A stretch of DNA of 64,000 nucleotides from Branchiostoma lanceolatum (taxonomy: Eukaryota > Chordata > Leptocardii > Amphioxiformes > Branchiostomatidae), in NCBI RefSeq assembly GCF_035083965.1, contig NC_089730.1, positions 20,718,527 to 20,782,526 on the forward strand, written 5' to 3'. Positions 43,258 through 54,469 of this stretch are shown in pieces. Both the position numbers and the translations under genes were made by a program. Positions within the stretch are counted from its first letter, which is position 1; every line of letters begins with the position of its first letter. The notes beneath the pieces are model-generated. The model was not told the origin of the DNA and made no database searches. It worked only from the letters and a program-made list of their open reading frames with translations.

Positions 43258-43460
43258 CCTTACCTGTGTTCTGCTGCAATTATAGACGCGATGAAGCGTT
43301 GAATCGTCTTGAAAATAGTCTTAGATTTACAGAAAATTCCTTTGCGTCGCTGATCAAAATGGCGGACACGCGGGTCAGTGCTTCCGGCGGTGAAAGGTCA
43401 AAATTAACACACCTGATTACCCCAGTGATACTGCAAGTACCTGGCTATACTGTATGAGTG
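43258..43460 (-). promoter_or_regulatory. Promoter and first exon of ZF10
   Basis: Donor GT at 43262-43263 (CACAG|GTAAGGC). CAAAATGGCGGAC at 43355-43367, CGGTGAAAGGTCA at 43388-43400, CCTGATTACCCC. The C run is at about 42918-42932, pushed away from the donor by the MITE. Confidence 0.65.
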
Positions 43461-43605
43461 GCGTTGATGCTTCAGTCGCTACTGTTAACCTTTGAAATTT
43501 TCAAATGCGACAAATTAAAAACATTCTCTTAAGCGCTATCTCCCTGCTTATTTCAAACCAATTAACTACGCACATTTCACGACTCCGTCAGACTGGTGCT
43601 CAAGT

Positions 43606-43946
43606 TGTTGTTGGGTAGGCCTAGGCCAACTACTCCCTCTTCGCAGCCAGTGGCTGAATTGAGGGGAGGTTTTGAACCATTCACACTGCGAAGGACCTTT
43701 TCGATAAGTGCGGTGGGTTCTTTAACGTGCTCGCGCTGTGGCTCTCCTCAAACAAGAGACCTTCATTTAACGTCCTATCCGAGGGACGTCCCTAACCGAA
43801 GCTAGGTACTTATTTACACCAGGGTGAAGTGGGGTATGTCGTGCAAAGTGCCTTTCCAAAGGGCACGACATCGGGGCATATCGGCGGATTCGACCCCGGG
43901 ACCTCTCGGTTGTGGGCGAAATACCCTGCCTATTGCGCCACACGAT
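43606..43946 (-). repeat. tRNA-derived SINE
   Basis: Read on the minus strand it starts GTGTGGCGCAATAGG (A box) and has GGTCGAATCC (B box) 45-50 bases later, then a body with CCCTTTGGAAAGGCACTTT, and ends in AACAACAACTT. It splits the conserved spacer sequence GTGCTCAAGTT/TTGCAGGACAGAC. The copy at the right edge of the window shares the head. Confidence 0.8.
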
Positions 43947-44269
43947 GCCACGTTTGCAGGACAGACTACATCGCTTATCCAAAAGCGTTACTGTGAACCT
44001 TGAAATGTTCTCGGTAATTTTACTTTGTCCTTTCCTTCCCCCCATTTCTTTCTCAGACGGTAACCTTTTCTTAGGTTTTCACAATCGCAACCCAATCATG
44101 CAAGAAACTACATTCATATCTACATCTATAGTAGCGATTGTAAGCATCATTCGGTGTTACACATCAGCTTCCAATGTACGCGACTAGGCAAAATCCGGTT
44201 ATATCATAACAATATTGATAATATCATACATCGGTGTGATGCATCTGATTGTACAGAGGAATTATTACA

Positions 44270-44340
44270 TGTATATATATATATATATCTAACTCTATCA
44301 TGAATAAACAATAAACAAAGGTTCAAACAAACAAACAAGT
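44270..44340. repeat. TA microsatellite and CAAA-rich tail insertion
   Basis: A TA run at 44272-44288, then TAAACAATAAACAAAGG and CAAACAAACAAACAAG inserted in a segment that is continuous in other spacers (CTCTATCGTTGTGTTGTG). Confidence 0.5.
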
Positions 44341-44411
44341 CATTGTGTTGTGATAGTACAACTGAAATAAACTTCTATTCAAACGGGGAAGTTGTGCATC
44401 AATGTATTCTT

Positions 44412-44417
44412 TTTATT
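44412..44417 (-). terminator. Poly(A) signal for ZF11
   Basis: AATAAA on the minus strand in GAAGAAATAAAAAGAATAC, about 800 nt past the first stop and 460 nt past the last readable finger. A plus-strand AATAAA (GAAATAAACTTC) lies 45 bases to the left, facing it. Confidence 0.5.
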
Positions 44418-44689
44418 TCTTCAAAGATACGACATAACATAGAATATATACTATATACAGGGTGTACAGGGCATCAAAATTCCATGCTTCGTCCTCAGTC
44501 TGAGGTTCGACCGCATACTGGTACGTATACAAAGAAACTCCTACTGAATGCAAACGACTGACGTCTTGGGTCGACTCGCGGGAGTAATAACAGACTACAG
44601 ACCGATTTGAGTTTTTTATGAATAATCAAAGCTTCAAAAAAACCATAAGCTAAACGTCACTTTGGAACTCCGGTGCTTTCGTTAAGTAT

Positions 44690-45214
44690 ATCACATGAGG
44701 GCCTGCATGCCGTTTTTCGTAAGGCGTAATCATGCCTGGTTTAAATTGCATTCCTGTGCTGCAAAATAGTTAAAAAGGTCAGATTTGTAGGGCTTTCCAC
44801 CTGGATGTATTCCTATCTTTGTGGTTAGTACTAGTATTGAATGTCCATGTGAGGTTTCTTTCTGTATCCACATTATATGAGTGGCTTCAAACTAGTATGT
44901 TTTTTCATGTGTCGGGAGCGATTAGAGTTTTCATTCGTCCTAAATCCACACTCACCGCAAATGTAGGGTTTCTCAACAGTGTGTGTTCCCACCTGTTTGT
45001 TTAAATCACCTTTTCGCCCGGAAGAATAGTCGCAGTGGTCACATTTATAAGTTTTCTCACCTGTTTGTATTTTCATATGTTCGGATAGGTGAGATCTGTC
45101 GACTGTTCTGTATCCGCAATCTCCACACATATAGGGTTTATCTCCAGTGTGTTTAGCCACATGTCGTTCTAAATAGCCTTTCTGTGTAGCAGAATAGTCG
45201 CACTAGTCACATTT
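44690..45214 (-). pseudogene. Fossil fingers downstream of ZF11
   Basis: After the ZF11 stop the same frame continues with a second TAG, then about three fingers ([51 protein letters not shown]) to 44873, with some ligands lost (MKIQ, KQV). More decayed remains extend to about 44690. Confidence 0.8.
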
Positions 45215-46873
45215 CTAGGGTTTTTCACCTGTATGATTTCTCATATGTACTGATAGGGTAGATCTGTCGGCTGTTCTGAATGCGCACTCTCCACACATGT
45301 AGGGTTTGTCTCCAGTATGTGTAGTCATGTGTTGGTCTAAATGGCCTATCTGTGCAGCAGAATAGTCACACTGGTCACATTTATAGGGTTTTTCACCTGT
45401 ATGGTTTCTCATATGTACTGATAGGGTAGATCTGTCGGCTGTTCTGAATCCGCACTCGCCACACATGTAGGGTTTTTCTCCGGTGTGTTTTAACATGTGT
45501 CGGTCTAAACTGCCTTTCCACACAGAAGAATAGTCACACTGCTCACATTTATAGGGTTTCTCACCTGTATGAGTTCTCATATGTATTGTCAAGTTAGTCC
45601 TGTAGGCCGTCCTGTAACCGCACTCCCCGCACATGTAGGGTTTATCTCCGGTGTGTTTAGTCATGTGTTGGTCTAAATGGCCTTTCTGTGCAGCAGAATA
45701 GTCGCACTGGTCATATTTATAGGGTTTCTCACCTGTATGAGTTCTCATATGTATTGTCAAGTTAGCCCTGTAGGCCGTCCTGTAACCACATTCCCCGCAC
45801 ATGTAGGGTTTATCTCCGGTGTGTTTAGTCATGTGTCTGTTTAAATCCCTTTTTCGCACAGAAGAATAGTCGCACTGGTCACATTTAAAGGATTTCTCAC
45901 CTGTATGTATTCTCATATGCGCGGATAGGTAAGACCTGTCGGCCGTCCTGTATCCGCACTCTCCACACATGTAGGGCTTCTCTCCTGCATGTGTTGTCAT
46001 ATGTCGGGAGAGAACAGACTTGTCATTCGTCCTAAATCCACACTCCCCACACATGTAGGGTTTCTCACCCGTGTGTTTAGCCACATGTTTGTTTAAATCA
46101 TTTTTTCGTGCAGTGGAATAGTCACACTGGTCACATTTAAAGGGTTTCTCACCTGTATGTATTCTCATATGCTGGGATAGGTGAGACTGGTTCGCCGTCC
46201 TGTATCCGCACTCTCCACACATGTAGGGCTTTTCTCCAGTGTGTTTAAACATGTGTCGGTCTAAACTTACTTTCAATGTAGAAGAATAGCCACACTGGTC
46301 ACATTTGTAGGGTTTTTCACCTGTATGTCTTCTCATATGTTCGGATAGGTGAGACCTGTCGGCCGTTCTGAATCCGCACTCTCCACACATGTATGGTTTA
46401 TCTCCAGTGTGTTTAGTTATATGTCGATCTAAATTGCCTTTCTGTGCAGCAGAATAGTCACACTGGTCACACTTGTAGGGTTTTTCTCCGTTGTGTTTAC
46501 GCTTGTGACGGTTCAAAGTACCTTTCCATGAAGTAGAATAGTCACACTGGTCACATTTGAAGAATTTTTCACCTGTATGCTTTCTGGTATGTTTGAGTAG
46601 GTAAGCCTTTGAAGCTGTCCTGTAGCCACACTCCGTACACGCGAAGCGTTTGTCCGTACCACGTTTAACCGCAAGCCTGTCCGTCTGCTCTGCTCGACCC
46701 TGTACGGGAGGATGGCCAGATTTCACCCCGCACGTTTCCTCGCATGGACCGCCCCCATCCTTGTCCTGTTGTCTTGCCATGTCTGTTACCGGGTCCTCGC
46801 TGCTGTTTTTCTCGTGCCCAGGGTGTTCAGTTGGCAGCTCGTCCACAGGAATCTCGCCCATTGTCTCGTCCAT
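45215..46873 (-). CDS. ZF11: C2H2 zinc-finger protein, 17 fingers
   Basis: 552 residues from ATG 46873 (MDETMGEIPVDELPTEHPGH). Leader residues 1-77 include MARQQDKDGGGPCEETCGVK and QGRAEQTDRLAVKRGTDK. Seventeen fingers follow. Finger 12 has its first Cys changed to Tyr (YKYDQC) and is probably unfolded. Fingers 15-17 contain a recent near-identical repeat ([17 protein letters not shown] and CGECAFRTADRSTLSVH). Two neighbouring CGEC-type fingers (8 and 9) break the alternation, which marks a deletion of one unit half. The stop is TAC to TAG in a linker (GEKP*). The acceptor is TTGCTGTTGTCAG|AAATGG. Promoter block 47716-47915. Confidence 0.9.
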   Translation of the reverse strand: MDETMGEIPVDELPTEHPGHEKNSSEDPVTDMARQQDKDGGGPCEETCGVKSGHPPVQGRAEQTDRLAVKRGTDKRFACTECGYRTASKAYLLKHTRKHTGEKFFKCDQCDYSTSWKGTLNRHKRKHNGEKPYKCDQCDYSAAQKGNLDRHITKHTGDKPYMCGECGFRTADRSHLSEHMRRHTGEKPYKCDQCGYSSTLKVSLDRHMFKHTGEKPYMCGECGYRTANQSHLSQHMRIHTGEKPFKCDQCDYSTARKNDLNKHVAKHTGEKPYMCGECGFRTNDKSVLSRHMTTHAGEKPYMCGECGYRTADRSYLSAHMRIHTGEKSFKCDQCDYSSVRKRDLNRHMTKHTGDKPYMCGECGYRTAYRANLTIHMRTHTGEKPYKYDQCDYSAAQKGHLDQHMTKHTGDKPYMCGECGYRTAYRTNLTIHMRTHTGEKPYKCEQCDYSSVWKGSLDRHMLKHTGEKPYMCGECGFRTADRSTLSVHMRNHTGEKPYKCDQCDYSAAQIGHLDQHMTTHTGDKPYMCGECAFRTADRSTLSVHMRNHTGEKP

Positions 46874-46989
46874 TTCTGACAACAGCAATAAAAAGTGCAA
46901 CATTGTTACATTGAAAATGTTACCCATAAAATCCATTCCTACCCCGAAACAGTAGTGTAGTAAGTCAAAGTCTAGTATAAGTCAGGATT

Positions 46990-47715
46990 CTGAAAACCTG
47001 TCCATGGCTTCAGCTTGTATCCCGACAAATATTCTGGTCTGTCTTCAAGTTCGATCCTGTAATAAGCACGACCCCTGCTTTCATTATTCCTTGACGGAAG
47101 CCATGAATGTAAATGTAGTCCATGATGTATGCGCATTTGGATGTTTGGCAAATGTAACTTTAGTAGTATGTCACATTTTGAACACAGATACCGAAGAGTC
47201 CTGTCCCAATCATGTTAGTTTTGACCAATAGGATCAATCGTAGAGAATTGCTTTCAAGGAAGTGACCCTTGACCTCCATTCGTGCAACATCCGCCGCCCG
47301 GGCGGTTGGGCTCGCTTCTCGCTTACCACCATTCCACCCTTGCAGCATTCATCTACATTTCCTCTGCAACATTGCTTAAAACTGTAATCATCCGCACTTA
47401 GCTTTTCAACATGATTCATGTACATGTGCCGTAAATGCCAAGACCTCGTTCTTTGGCCGCTCGATGTCTTTACGCACTTGTAAGCCTCCACAGTGGAGAA
47501 TATGACAGATTAAAGACATCGTGGCCCCAAACCGCGTACCGTATACGTATATCCCTTGTCGTGTACTAGTCGCATTCATGTATGAAGATTAAATACCTAA
47601 CACTCGTTAGATCCCCCCATCCCCCATGATTTCAAAAATTAACCATAACTACTCCCGTAGTGCTATGTTGCTGTCTAATTACTACCCGCTAGCGTGTGAT
47701 TGCAGTTCACAAACG
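46990..47715 (-). other. ZF11 intron 1
   Basis: Nearly identical to parts of the ZF9 and ZF13 introns. It contains a C-rich tract at about 47612-47625, roughly 100 nt inside the donor. No gene recognised. Confidence 0.5.
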
Positions 47716-47915
47716 TCTTACCTGTGTTCTGCTGCAGTTATAGAAGCGACGAAGGTTGAATCGTCTTGAAAATAGTCTTAGATTTACGAAGGGTTCCTTC
47801 GTGTCGCTGGTCACAATGGCGGACACGCGGGTCAGTGCTTCCTCCGGTGACAGGTCAAAGTTTACGCACCTGATTACCCCAGTGATACTGCAAGCTCCCG
47901 GCTATACTGTATGAC
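47716..47915 (-). promoter_or_regulatory. Promoter and first exon of ZF11
   Basis: Donor GT at 47720-47721. The motif is CACAATGGCGGAC (47812-47824), one base from the usual form. The DR1-like repeat is CGGTGACAGGTCA (47845-47857). Confidence 0.6.
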
Positions 47916-48880
47916 TCATGTAGATGCTTTAGTCTGCTACTGTTGTCAAAATAGTTACTAAAGCAACTGGATGAAATTTCAAATCTGTCAAATTGACTGT
48001 TTCAAATTTTTTCATCCACTTGCTTGAGTAATCATTTTTGCCGTATTTGTAAGTATCTATAGCATGCGTAACACACACACTAGCCTTGCAGGCACGTGGC
48101 GCGGCAAAAGCTGTTTATACTTTATAGTATAATAATATATATGGGCGTGATGTAATACATACACATGTATATTGTACCTCACCGGAATGATCCGGAAGAA
48201 TGATGATGGGTGTGCTGAATTCGATTATACTGGAGAAGGGTGTACATGCAGTTCTAGTTCTATCGTTGTGTTGTGACAGTAGGCCAGAAGTAAACTTTCA
48301 ATAAAACGGAAAAGTTGTGCATCAATGTCTTCTTTTTATTTCTTCTAAAGATACGACATGCCATAGAATATATGAGTGTATAAACAAACGAAAAAAGATA
48401 TGCTTCGTCTTCAATCTGTGGTTCGATAGTTTGAGGGGTACATTGTTCCCATAACTAGACTAGACTAACCCTAGACTGTTCAATGCGAATACAATGGGAG
48501 GAACATATCAGCATAATACCAGTCAAAATATTAACATATTTATTTCTATTGGTCTTAATGGAAAAAACAATTGTCAAACCGGATGAAGATAATGTCTTTA
48601 TATACAACCATATTTTAACAATACTTGACTGTTTTTACATTTTAAAAGTGTCTTCAATAGTATCTTGTCTTGGTCATTGCCAAACTACATGTAGTGGTTA
48701 AGCCTCCACCGACATCAACACCATAACTGTCAGAAGCAGTCTGAAGTCCGATCGACTGTTTACGTTAGCTCAATACGTACAGGTTTCCTTTTTAACTATC
48801 TTTCCATGCGTTCTGTGTCAAATTTGTAACTTTCCATTCTTTTGCAAAAGTGATCTGATGTGAAGTCGGACAGTCACGAA
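47916..48880. other. Spacer downstream of ZF12, duplicate of 55.35-56.5 kb
   Basis: No gene recognised. It matches the spacer after ZF14 almost throughout. The two differ at 48555-48585 compared with 56035-56185, where one has an insertion or replacement. Confidence 0.45.
48335..48340 (-). terminator. Poly(A) signal for ZF12
   Basis: AATAAA on the minus strand in AGAAATAAAAAGAAGACATT, the family 3'-end block. Confidence 0.45.
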
Positions 48881-48980
48881 CTATTCAAGCTGGCTAGGGT
48901 TTCTTTCCAGTACGTTTCTTCCTCTGGGGGTGTAGATTATACAAGTTTTCAGTCCTTTACCCAGACATTTAGGGTTTCTC

Positions 48981-50543
48981 TCAAGCGTGCTTAGCCATGT
49001 GTCGGTTAAAAGAGTTGTTTTGTGCTGCAGAATAGTCGCAGTGGCTGCATTTGTAGGGTTTCTCACCCGTGTGTGTAGCCACATGTTTTTTTAAATCACT
49101 TTTTCGCACAGTGGAATAGTCACACTGGTCACATTTAAAGGGTTTCTCTCCTGTATGTTTTCTCATGTGTTCGGACAGGTAAGATTTTTTGTTCGTTCTG
49201 AATCCGCACTCTCCACACATGTAGGGTTTCTCTCCGGTGTGTTTAGTCATGTGTTGGTTTAAATGGCCTTTGTTTGCAGTACAATAGTCACAACGGTCAC
49301 ATTCATAGGGTTTTTCACCTGTATGTATTTTCAAATGCACGGATAGGTAAGACCTTTCGGCCGTTCTGATTTCGCACTCTCTACACATGTAGGGTTTATC
49401 TCTAGTGTGTTTAGCCATGTGTATGGCTAGATCACCTTTTCGCAAAGTGGAATAGCCACATTGATCACATTTGTAGCGCTTCTCACCGGTATGTATTTTC
49501 ATATGGTTGGATAGGTAAGACCTGTCGCCCGTTCTGTATCCGCATTCTCCACACATGTAGGGTTTGTCTCCAGTGTGTTTAACCATATGTTTGTTTAAAT
49601 CCCCTTTTCGCACAGTAGCATAGTCACACTGGTCACATTTGTAGCGCTTCTCGCCTGTATGTTTTCTCATATGCACGGATAGGTAAGACCTGTCGGCCGT
49701 TCTGAATGCGCACTCGCCACACATGTAGGGTTTCTCTCCGGTATGTTTAAACATGTGTCGGTCTAAATTGTCTTTCTGTGCAGCAGAATAGTCGCACTGA
49801 TCACATTTATAAGGTTTCTTACCTGTATGAGTTCTCATATGTATTGTCAAGTTAGCCCTGTAGGCCGTCCTGTAACCACATTCCCCGCACATGTAGGGTT
49901 TTTCTCCGGTGTGTTTAAGAATGTGGCGTGCCAAATATATCTTCCGCGCAGAAGAATATTCACACTGGCTACATTTGAAGGGCTTCTCATCTGTATGAGT
50001 TCTCATATGTTCGGATAATCTACTTTTTCTAGCCGTCCTGAACCCACATTCTCCACACATGTAGGGTTTTTCTCCACTGTGTTTAAGCACGTGTTGGTCT
50101 AAACCCTTTTTGATTGCAGCAGAATAGTCACACTGGTCATATTTTTAGGGTTTTTCTCCGGTGTGTTTACGCTTGTGACAGTCTAAATTGCATTTCTGTG
50201 CAGCAGAATATTCGCACTGGTCACATTTGTAGGGCTTCTCACCTGTATGTTTTCTGGTGTGTCTGATCAAGTCAGTCTTTGAAGCCACCCTAAAGTCACA
50301 TTCAGTACACGCAAAGCGTTTTTCCACAGGAAGTTTCACCGCGAGCCTGCCCGTCTGCTCTGTTCGACCCTGAACGGTAGAATAGTCAGCTGTAGGCTTT
50401 ACCCCGCACGTTTCCTCGTAATTAATTTCTTCTTCCTTGACAAGCTGCCTTCCCGTGTCTGCTACCTCGCCGCTGTTTGTCTCGTTCCCAGAGTGTTCAG
50501 TTGGCAGTTCATCCTCAGGAATCTCGCCTATTTCCTCGTCCAT
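48981..50543 (-). pseudogene. ZF12: zinc-finger gene with in-frame stop; chimera of ZF10 and ZF14 types
   Basis: The leader starts at ATG 50543 (MDEEIGEIPEDELPTEHSGN). It has a 12-base deletion relative to ZF10 (GEVADTGRQ) and is followed by two good fingers. In the third finger TAT has become TAA (50145-50147) and the next Cys is Tyr. The same frame continues to 48981 with 13 more good fingers. Fingers 1-11 match ZF10 closely, while the last fingers (CDYSTVRKSDLKKHVATH, CDYSAAQNNSFNRHMAKHA) and the 3' flank match ZF14. A downstream ATG could give a leaderless 13-finger protein, but the intact design is lost. Promoter block 51867-52070 looks normal, so transcription is possible. Confidence 0.85.
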
Positions 50544-50639
50544 TTCTAAGATCTGCAATGAAATGAGTAACATATTTACATTAAAAATGTTCCCACTAAA
50601 ACCAATCATTTCTACCCCGGAACAGTAGTGTAGCAATTC

Positions 50640-51246
50640 ACAGTTTACAAGTCATGATTCGGTCTAACATGTTCATGGCTTCAGCTTGTATCCTGATGAA
50701 ATGCTTACAGCCAAGAAGACAGACCAGAATATTATAGAAGATGCTATTTGCAAAATCTATGATTGTATTAATTCCATAATTATATAAATTCATTAATTCT
50801 ATAATTCTGTTCTTATATATATTTTGGTCTATCTTCTTGGCTGAAAGCATGACCACTGCTCTCATTATACACATTTGACTACATTTGACGGAAGCATTAC
50901 TAGTAAATGTAAATTCGGTAAATTTGGTTCATAATGCATGTGCACAATATAATGATGTGCCAGGCTGGTTATTTCCTGCCTCACACCGTCATCTTGAAGC
51001 TCTCTAACCGCCGCATCTCTTTTAGAGAGTGTTAACTGTAGTCTCTAGTCCTGACAGGAGGGTTCCCGGTACTGCAGCTGCCCAGTACAGGAATCCCAGT
51101 GCTAAGCAAGTCTCAGTACTGGAGCTCCTGTGCTGACGACCACTTCCGTACTGGTTTCCCAGTGCTGACAAATGAGGCCGTTACATTTGTATATTTGCGT
51201 GTCGTTAGAAAAATGTAACTTAAGTATGTCACGTTTTGAACACCGA
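50640..51246 (-). other. ZF12 intron 1, part
   Basis: Duplicate of the ZF10 intron (42.14-42.88 kb). It includes CAGTACTGGxxCTCCTGTGC-type repeats of TACTGG near 51060-51165. No gene recognised. Confidence 0.45.
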
Positions 51247-51255
51247 TACCTAACA

Positions 51256-51722
51256 GGGGACAGACCGGTAATTGGCGAAGGCGCAGAAGGCCAACTTTTA
51301 GCCCATGGAAATAGGTTTGGTACCCTTGGTAAAGGTAGCTGTAAAGGGGCTTTTTTCCAGGATATGTTGATATTTTGTAGCTGGATTTTACAGGTAAGGG
51401 TTTTTACCTTCTTATTAAGTTGAAAAATCAGACTTTCATCCATGTTTGTGGTGTCTGTAGGCCTGCAAAGTTTGCTGTTTTTGTGTGATTATCAGGTGGA
51501 GAAGGGGGTCAGAGGTCAACTTTGGTAAACAGGCTCGGATTCGTAGGGGTTCCGCCGATTAGAAAGTTGAAATTTTGCTCTAGATTGAAACTTTGGGGGC
51601 CTGACAGCCCTGCCAATGCATGTTTTTCATGGACTAAAACTCTGGTAGGTGACTTTTGACAGCTTCTTTCTTACATGATTGCCATATATTAAGATAGGAA
51701 GCTTAATTACTGTTCTGTGGCC
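51256..51722. mobile_element. 467-bp MITE with 8- to 9-bp target duplication, proven by empty site
   Basis: Bracketed by TACCTAACA (51247-51255 and 51723-51731). ZF10's intron has a single TACCTAACA (42885-42893) with no insert. Tips GGGGACAGACCGGTAATT and, inverted, GGCCACAGAACAGTAATT match at 14 of 18 positions. No transposase. The duplication length suits hAT or a Mutator-like element. It inserted after ZF10 and ZF12 split. Confidence 0.88.
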
Positions 51723-51866
51723 TACCTAACATTCTTGTCCACATCACGTGAAAGTATACCCCCCCCCCCTTTCACCATGATTTGGTAAATCGCCCCTAAC
51801 TACTCCCGCAGTGCTATATTGATGCCGTATTACCACCCGCCAGTGAGAAATGGTAGTTAACAAACG

Positions 51867-52070
51867 CCTTACCTGCGCATGTGTTCTGCTGCAGTTATAG
51901 AAGCGATGAAGAGTTGAATCGTCTTGAAAATAGTCTCAGATTTACGGATTCCTTTGTGTCGCTGGTCAAAATGGCGGACACGCGGATCAGTGCTTCCGCC
52001 GGTGAAAGGTCAAAGTTAAAACACCTGATTACCCCAGTGATACTGCAAGTACCCGGCTATTCTGTATGAG
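51867..52070 (-). promoter_or_regulatory. Promoter and first exon of ZF12
   Basis: Donor GT at 51871-51872; the exon has an 8-base insertion near it (CTGCGCATGTGTTC). CAAAATGGCGGAC at 51967-51979, CGGTGAAAGGTCA at 52000-52012. The C run is at about 51759-51769. Confidence 0.62.
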
Positions 52071-52630
52071 TCGCGTTGATGTTTCAGTCTGCTACTGTTG
52101 TCTTTTTTTATGTTTTCTCAAATACAACTAAAATCCAGATCTGAAGCGTTTTTTTTTCCTCCTGCTTGTTTAATGTTAATATTAACTATGAAACATTCTG
52201 GTGGTTCGTCAGCCTGGTGCTTAAATTTACAGGACAAACTTCCAAGCGTTGCTGTAAATCATGAAAAGTTCGCGGTTTTATTTTCACCTTCCCGGCCTTC
52301 CCCCTATTTCTCTCTTTCAAGAAAAAAAAAACAGGTCAGTTTTTTTCTTCAGTTTCTCATAATCGCAACCAAATGGAAGAAACTACATTTTACATCTATA
52401 TCTTTCTTCCAAGTTAAGTATAACCAACCTTCGGTGTAACACACTGTCATCACAGGTTCGTGACGCGGCAAAAGCTAGTTATATCATAACTATACCATTA
52501 CACAATGGCCTTTTGCATTCTATTGTACAGAAGAAGTACTACATGCATATCTAGCTCCATACTTGTGTTGTGATTGTAGAACTGAAATAAATTTCTATTC
52601 AACGGAAAAGTTGCGCATCAATGCCTTCAT

Positions 52631-52636
52631 TTTATT
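52631..52636 (-). terminator. Poly(A) signal for ZF13
   Basis: AATAAA on the minus strand in GAAGAAATAAAATGAAGGC. The opposing plus-strand AATAAA (CTGAAATAAATTTC) is about 48 bases to the left. Confidence 0.5.
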
Positions 52637-52899
52637 TCTTCAAAGATACAAAGATATGGCGTAGAATATACATGTGCGGTTGCTTACAACCTAACAAAAA
52701 AGCGCCATGCTTCGTCCTCAGTTTGAGGTTGGACCGCTTACTTGTACAAGGAAACTCCGACATCCTCCTTAATGCAAACGACTAACGTCTTGGGTCCTGA
52801 GGTGTAAGTAACAGCAGCTAGACTACAAGCTAAGCGTCACATTGGGACACCGGTGCCTTCGTCACCTATCTGTAATTTTCCTTATGACAAAGGCTTGAA

Positions 52900-53392
52900 T
52901 GACTTATGCACTTGTCACATTTGGTGAGTTTTTCCACTTGTATGTTTTATCATATGCCTAGATAAGTAAGAAATGTTCCAAGTATTGTAACCACTCTTTT
53001 CTCTCACGTAGTGTTTATCATGTTGAGATTTCAACAATGTATGATGATCTTACCTATTTCAACAATGTATGATGATCTTTACATGCTTAAGAAAATGTCA
53101 CTTTTGTAACCTTCCAATGATTCTTTGGCAAAAGTGATCAAAACTGTGCTGTCGGACAGTCACGAAGTCAAACAATTCACGTTTGTAGGGTTTCATTTCA
53201 ATCGTTCATTCGCAAATATAGGGTTTCTTTCAAGTGTTCTTAGCGATGTGTTGGTTTAAATTGCATTTTTGTGCTGCAACATTGTCACACTGGTTACATG
53301 TGTGGGGTTTTTTCACCTGTATGTACTCTCATGTGTATGGATAGGCGAGGCTTGCTGGCCGTCCTGTATCCACACTCTCAACACATGTACAG
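52900..53392 (-). pseudogene. Fossil fingers downstream of ZF13
   Basis: Directly after the stop (HTED*), LYMC*ECGYRTASKPRLSIH can be read in frame. Farther left only decayed linkers remain, and a short duplicated patch ACAATGTATGATGATCTT (near 53034 and 53063). Confidence 0.65.
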
Positions 53393-54469
53393 TTAATCTT
53401 CAGTGTGTGTAGCCATATGTCTGATTAGATCACCTTTTCGCGAAGTGGAATAGTCACACCCGTCACATTGATAAGGTTTTTCACCTGTATGACTTCTCAT
53501 ATGTCTTGATAGGGTAGATCTGTGGGCTGTTCTGAATCCGCACTCTCCACACATGTAGGGTTTATCTCCAGTGTGTTTAGTAATGTGTCGGGCTAAATGG
53601 CCTTTCTTTGCAGCAGAATAGTCACACTGGCCACATTTATAGGGTTTCTCACCAGTATGTATTTTCATATGTTCGGTTAGGTGAGACCTGTGGCCCGTTC
53701 TGTACCCGCACTCTCCACACATGTAGGGTTTCTCTCCAGTGTGTTTAACCATATGTTTGTTCAAATCACTTTTTCGCACAGTACAAAAGTCACACTGGTC
53801 ACATTTGTAGGGCTTCTCCCCTGTATGTGTTCTCATATGTTCGGTAAGGTGAAACTTTCTGGCCGCCCTGTATCCACACTCTCCACACATATAGGGTTTA
53901 TCTCCAGTATGTGTGGCCATGTGTCTGATTAGATCACCTTTTTCTGAAGTGGAATAGTCACACCGGTCACATTTATAGGGTTTATCACCTGTATGGCTTC
54001 TCATATGTCTTGATAGGGTAGATCTGTCGGCTGTTCTGAATCCGCACTCTCCACACATGTAGGGTTTGTCTCCGGTGTGTTTAAACATGTGTCGGTCTAA
54101 ATTGACTTTCTGTGCAGACGAATAGTCGCACTGCTCACATTTATGGGGTTTCTCACCTGTGTGTTTTCTGGTGTGTTTGACAAGGTAAGCCTTTTTAGCT
54201 GCCCTGTAGTCACACTCCGTACACGCGAAGCGTTTGTCCGCAGTACGTTTTCCCGCAAGCCTGTCCGTCTGCTCTGTAAGACCCTGCTCGGGAGGATGGA
54301 CAGACTTTTTGCCGCACGTTTCCTCGCATGGAACGTCCTCTTCCTTGTCCTGCTGCCTTCCCGTGACTGTTGCTGGCTCCTCACTGATGCTTTCCTCGTA
54401 CTCAGGGTGTTCAGTTGCCAGCTCGTCCTCAGGAATCTCGCCTATTTTCTCGCCTATTGTCTCGTCCAT
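53393..54469 (-). CDS. ZF13: C2H2 zinc-finger protein, 10 fingers
   Basis: 358 residues from ATG 54469 (MDETIGEKIGEIPEDELATE). The leader has a four-residue repeat (IGEKIGE) and otherwise the family landmarks (GRQQDKEEDVPCEETCGKK, GLTEQTDRLAGKRTADK). Ten intact fingers follow. Fingers 3-4 and 9-10 are near copies (FRTADRSTLSRHMRSH and FRTAHRSTLSRHMRSH), a duplicated two-finger unit. The stop is AAA to TAA after HTED. The acceptor is CGTTGCAG|TTGTTAGCAATGG; 21 in-frame codons precede the ATG. The promoter block at 55301-55400 lacks the YY1-like motif, so expression may differ from the others. Confidence 0.88.
   Translation of the reverse strand: MDETIGEKIGEIPEDELATEHPEYEESISEEPATVTGRQQDKEEDVPCEETCGKKSVHPPEQGLTEQTDRLAGKRTADKRFACTECDYRAAKKAYLVKHTRKHTGEKPHKCEQCDYSSAQKVNLDRHMFKHTGDKPYMCGECGFRTADRSTLSRHMRSHTGDKPYKCDRCDYSTSEKGDLIRHMATHTGDKPYMCGECGYRAARKFHLTEHMRTHTGEKPYKCDQCDFCTVRKSDLNKHMVKHTGEKPYMCGECGYRTGHRSHLTEHMKIHTGEKPYKCGQCDYSAAKKGHLARHITKHTGDKPYMCGECGFRTAHRSTLSRHMRSHTGEKPYQCDGCDYSTSRKGDLIRHMATHTED

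Noticed and set aside
48483-48701. 72-codon plus-strand frame downstream of ZF12
   Set aside because: The same stretch at 55.97-56.30 kb is interrupted, so the frame is not conserved in the duplicate.
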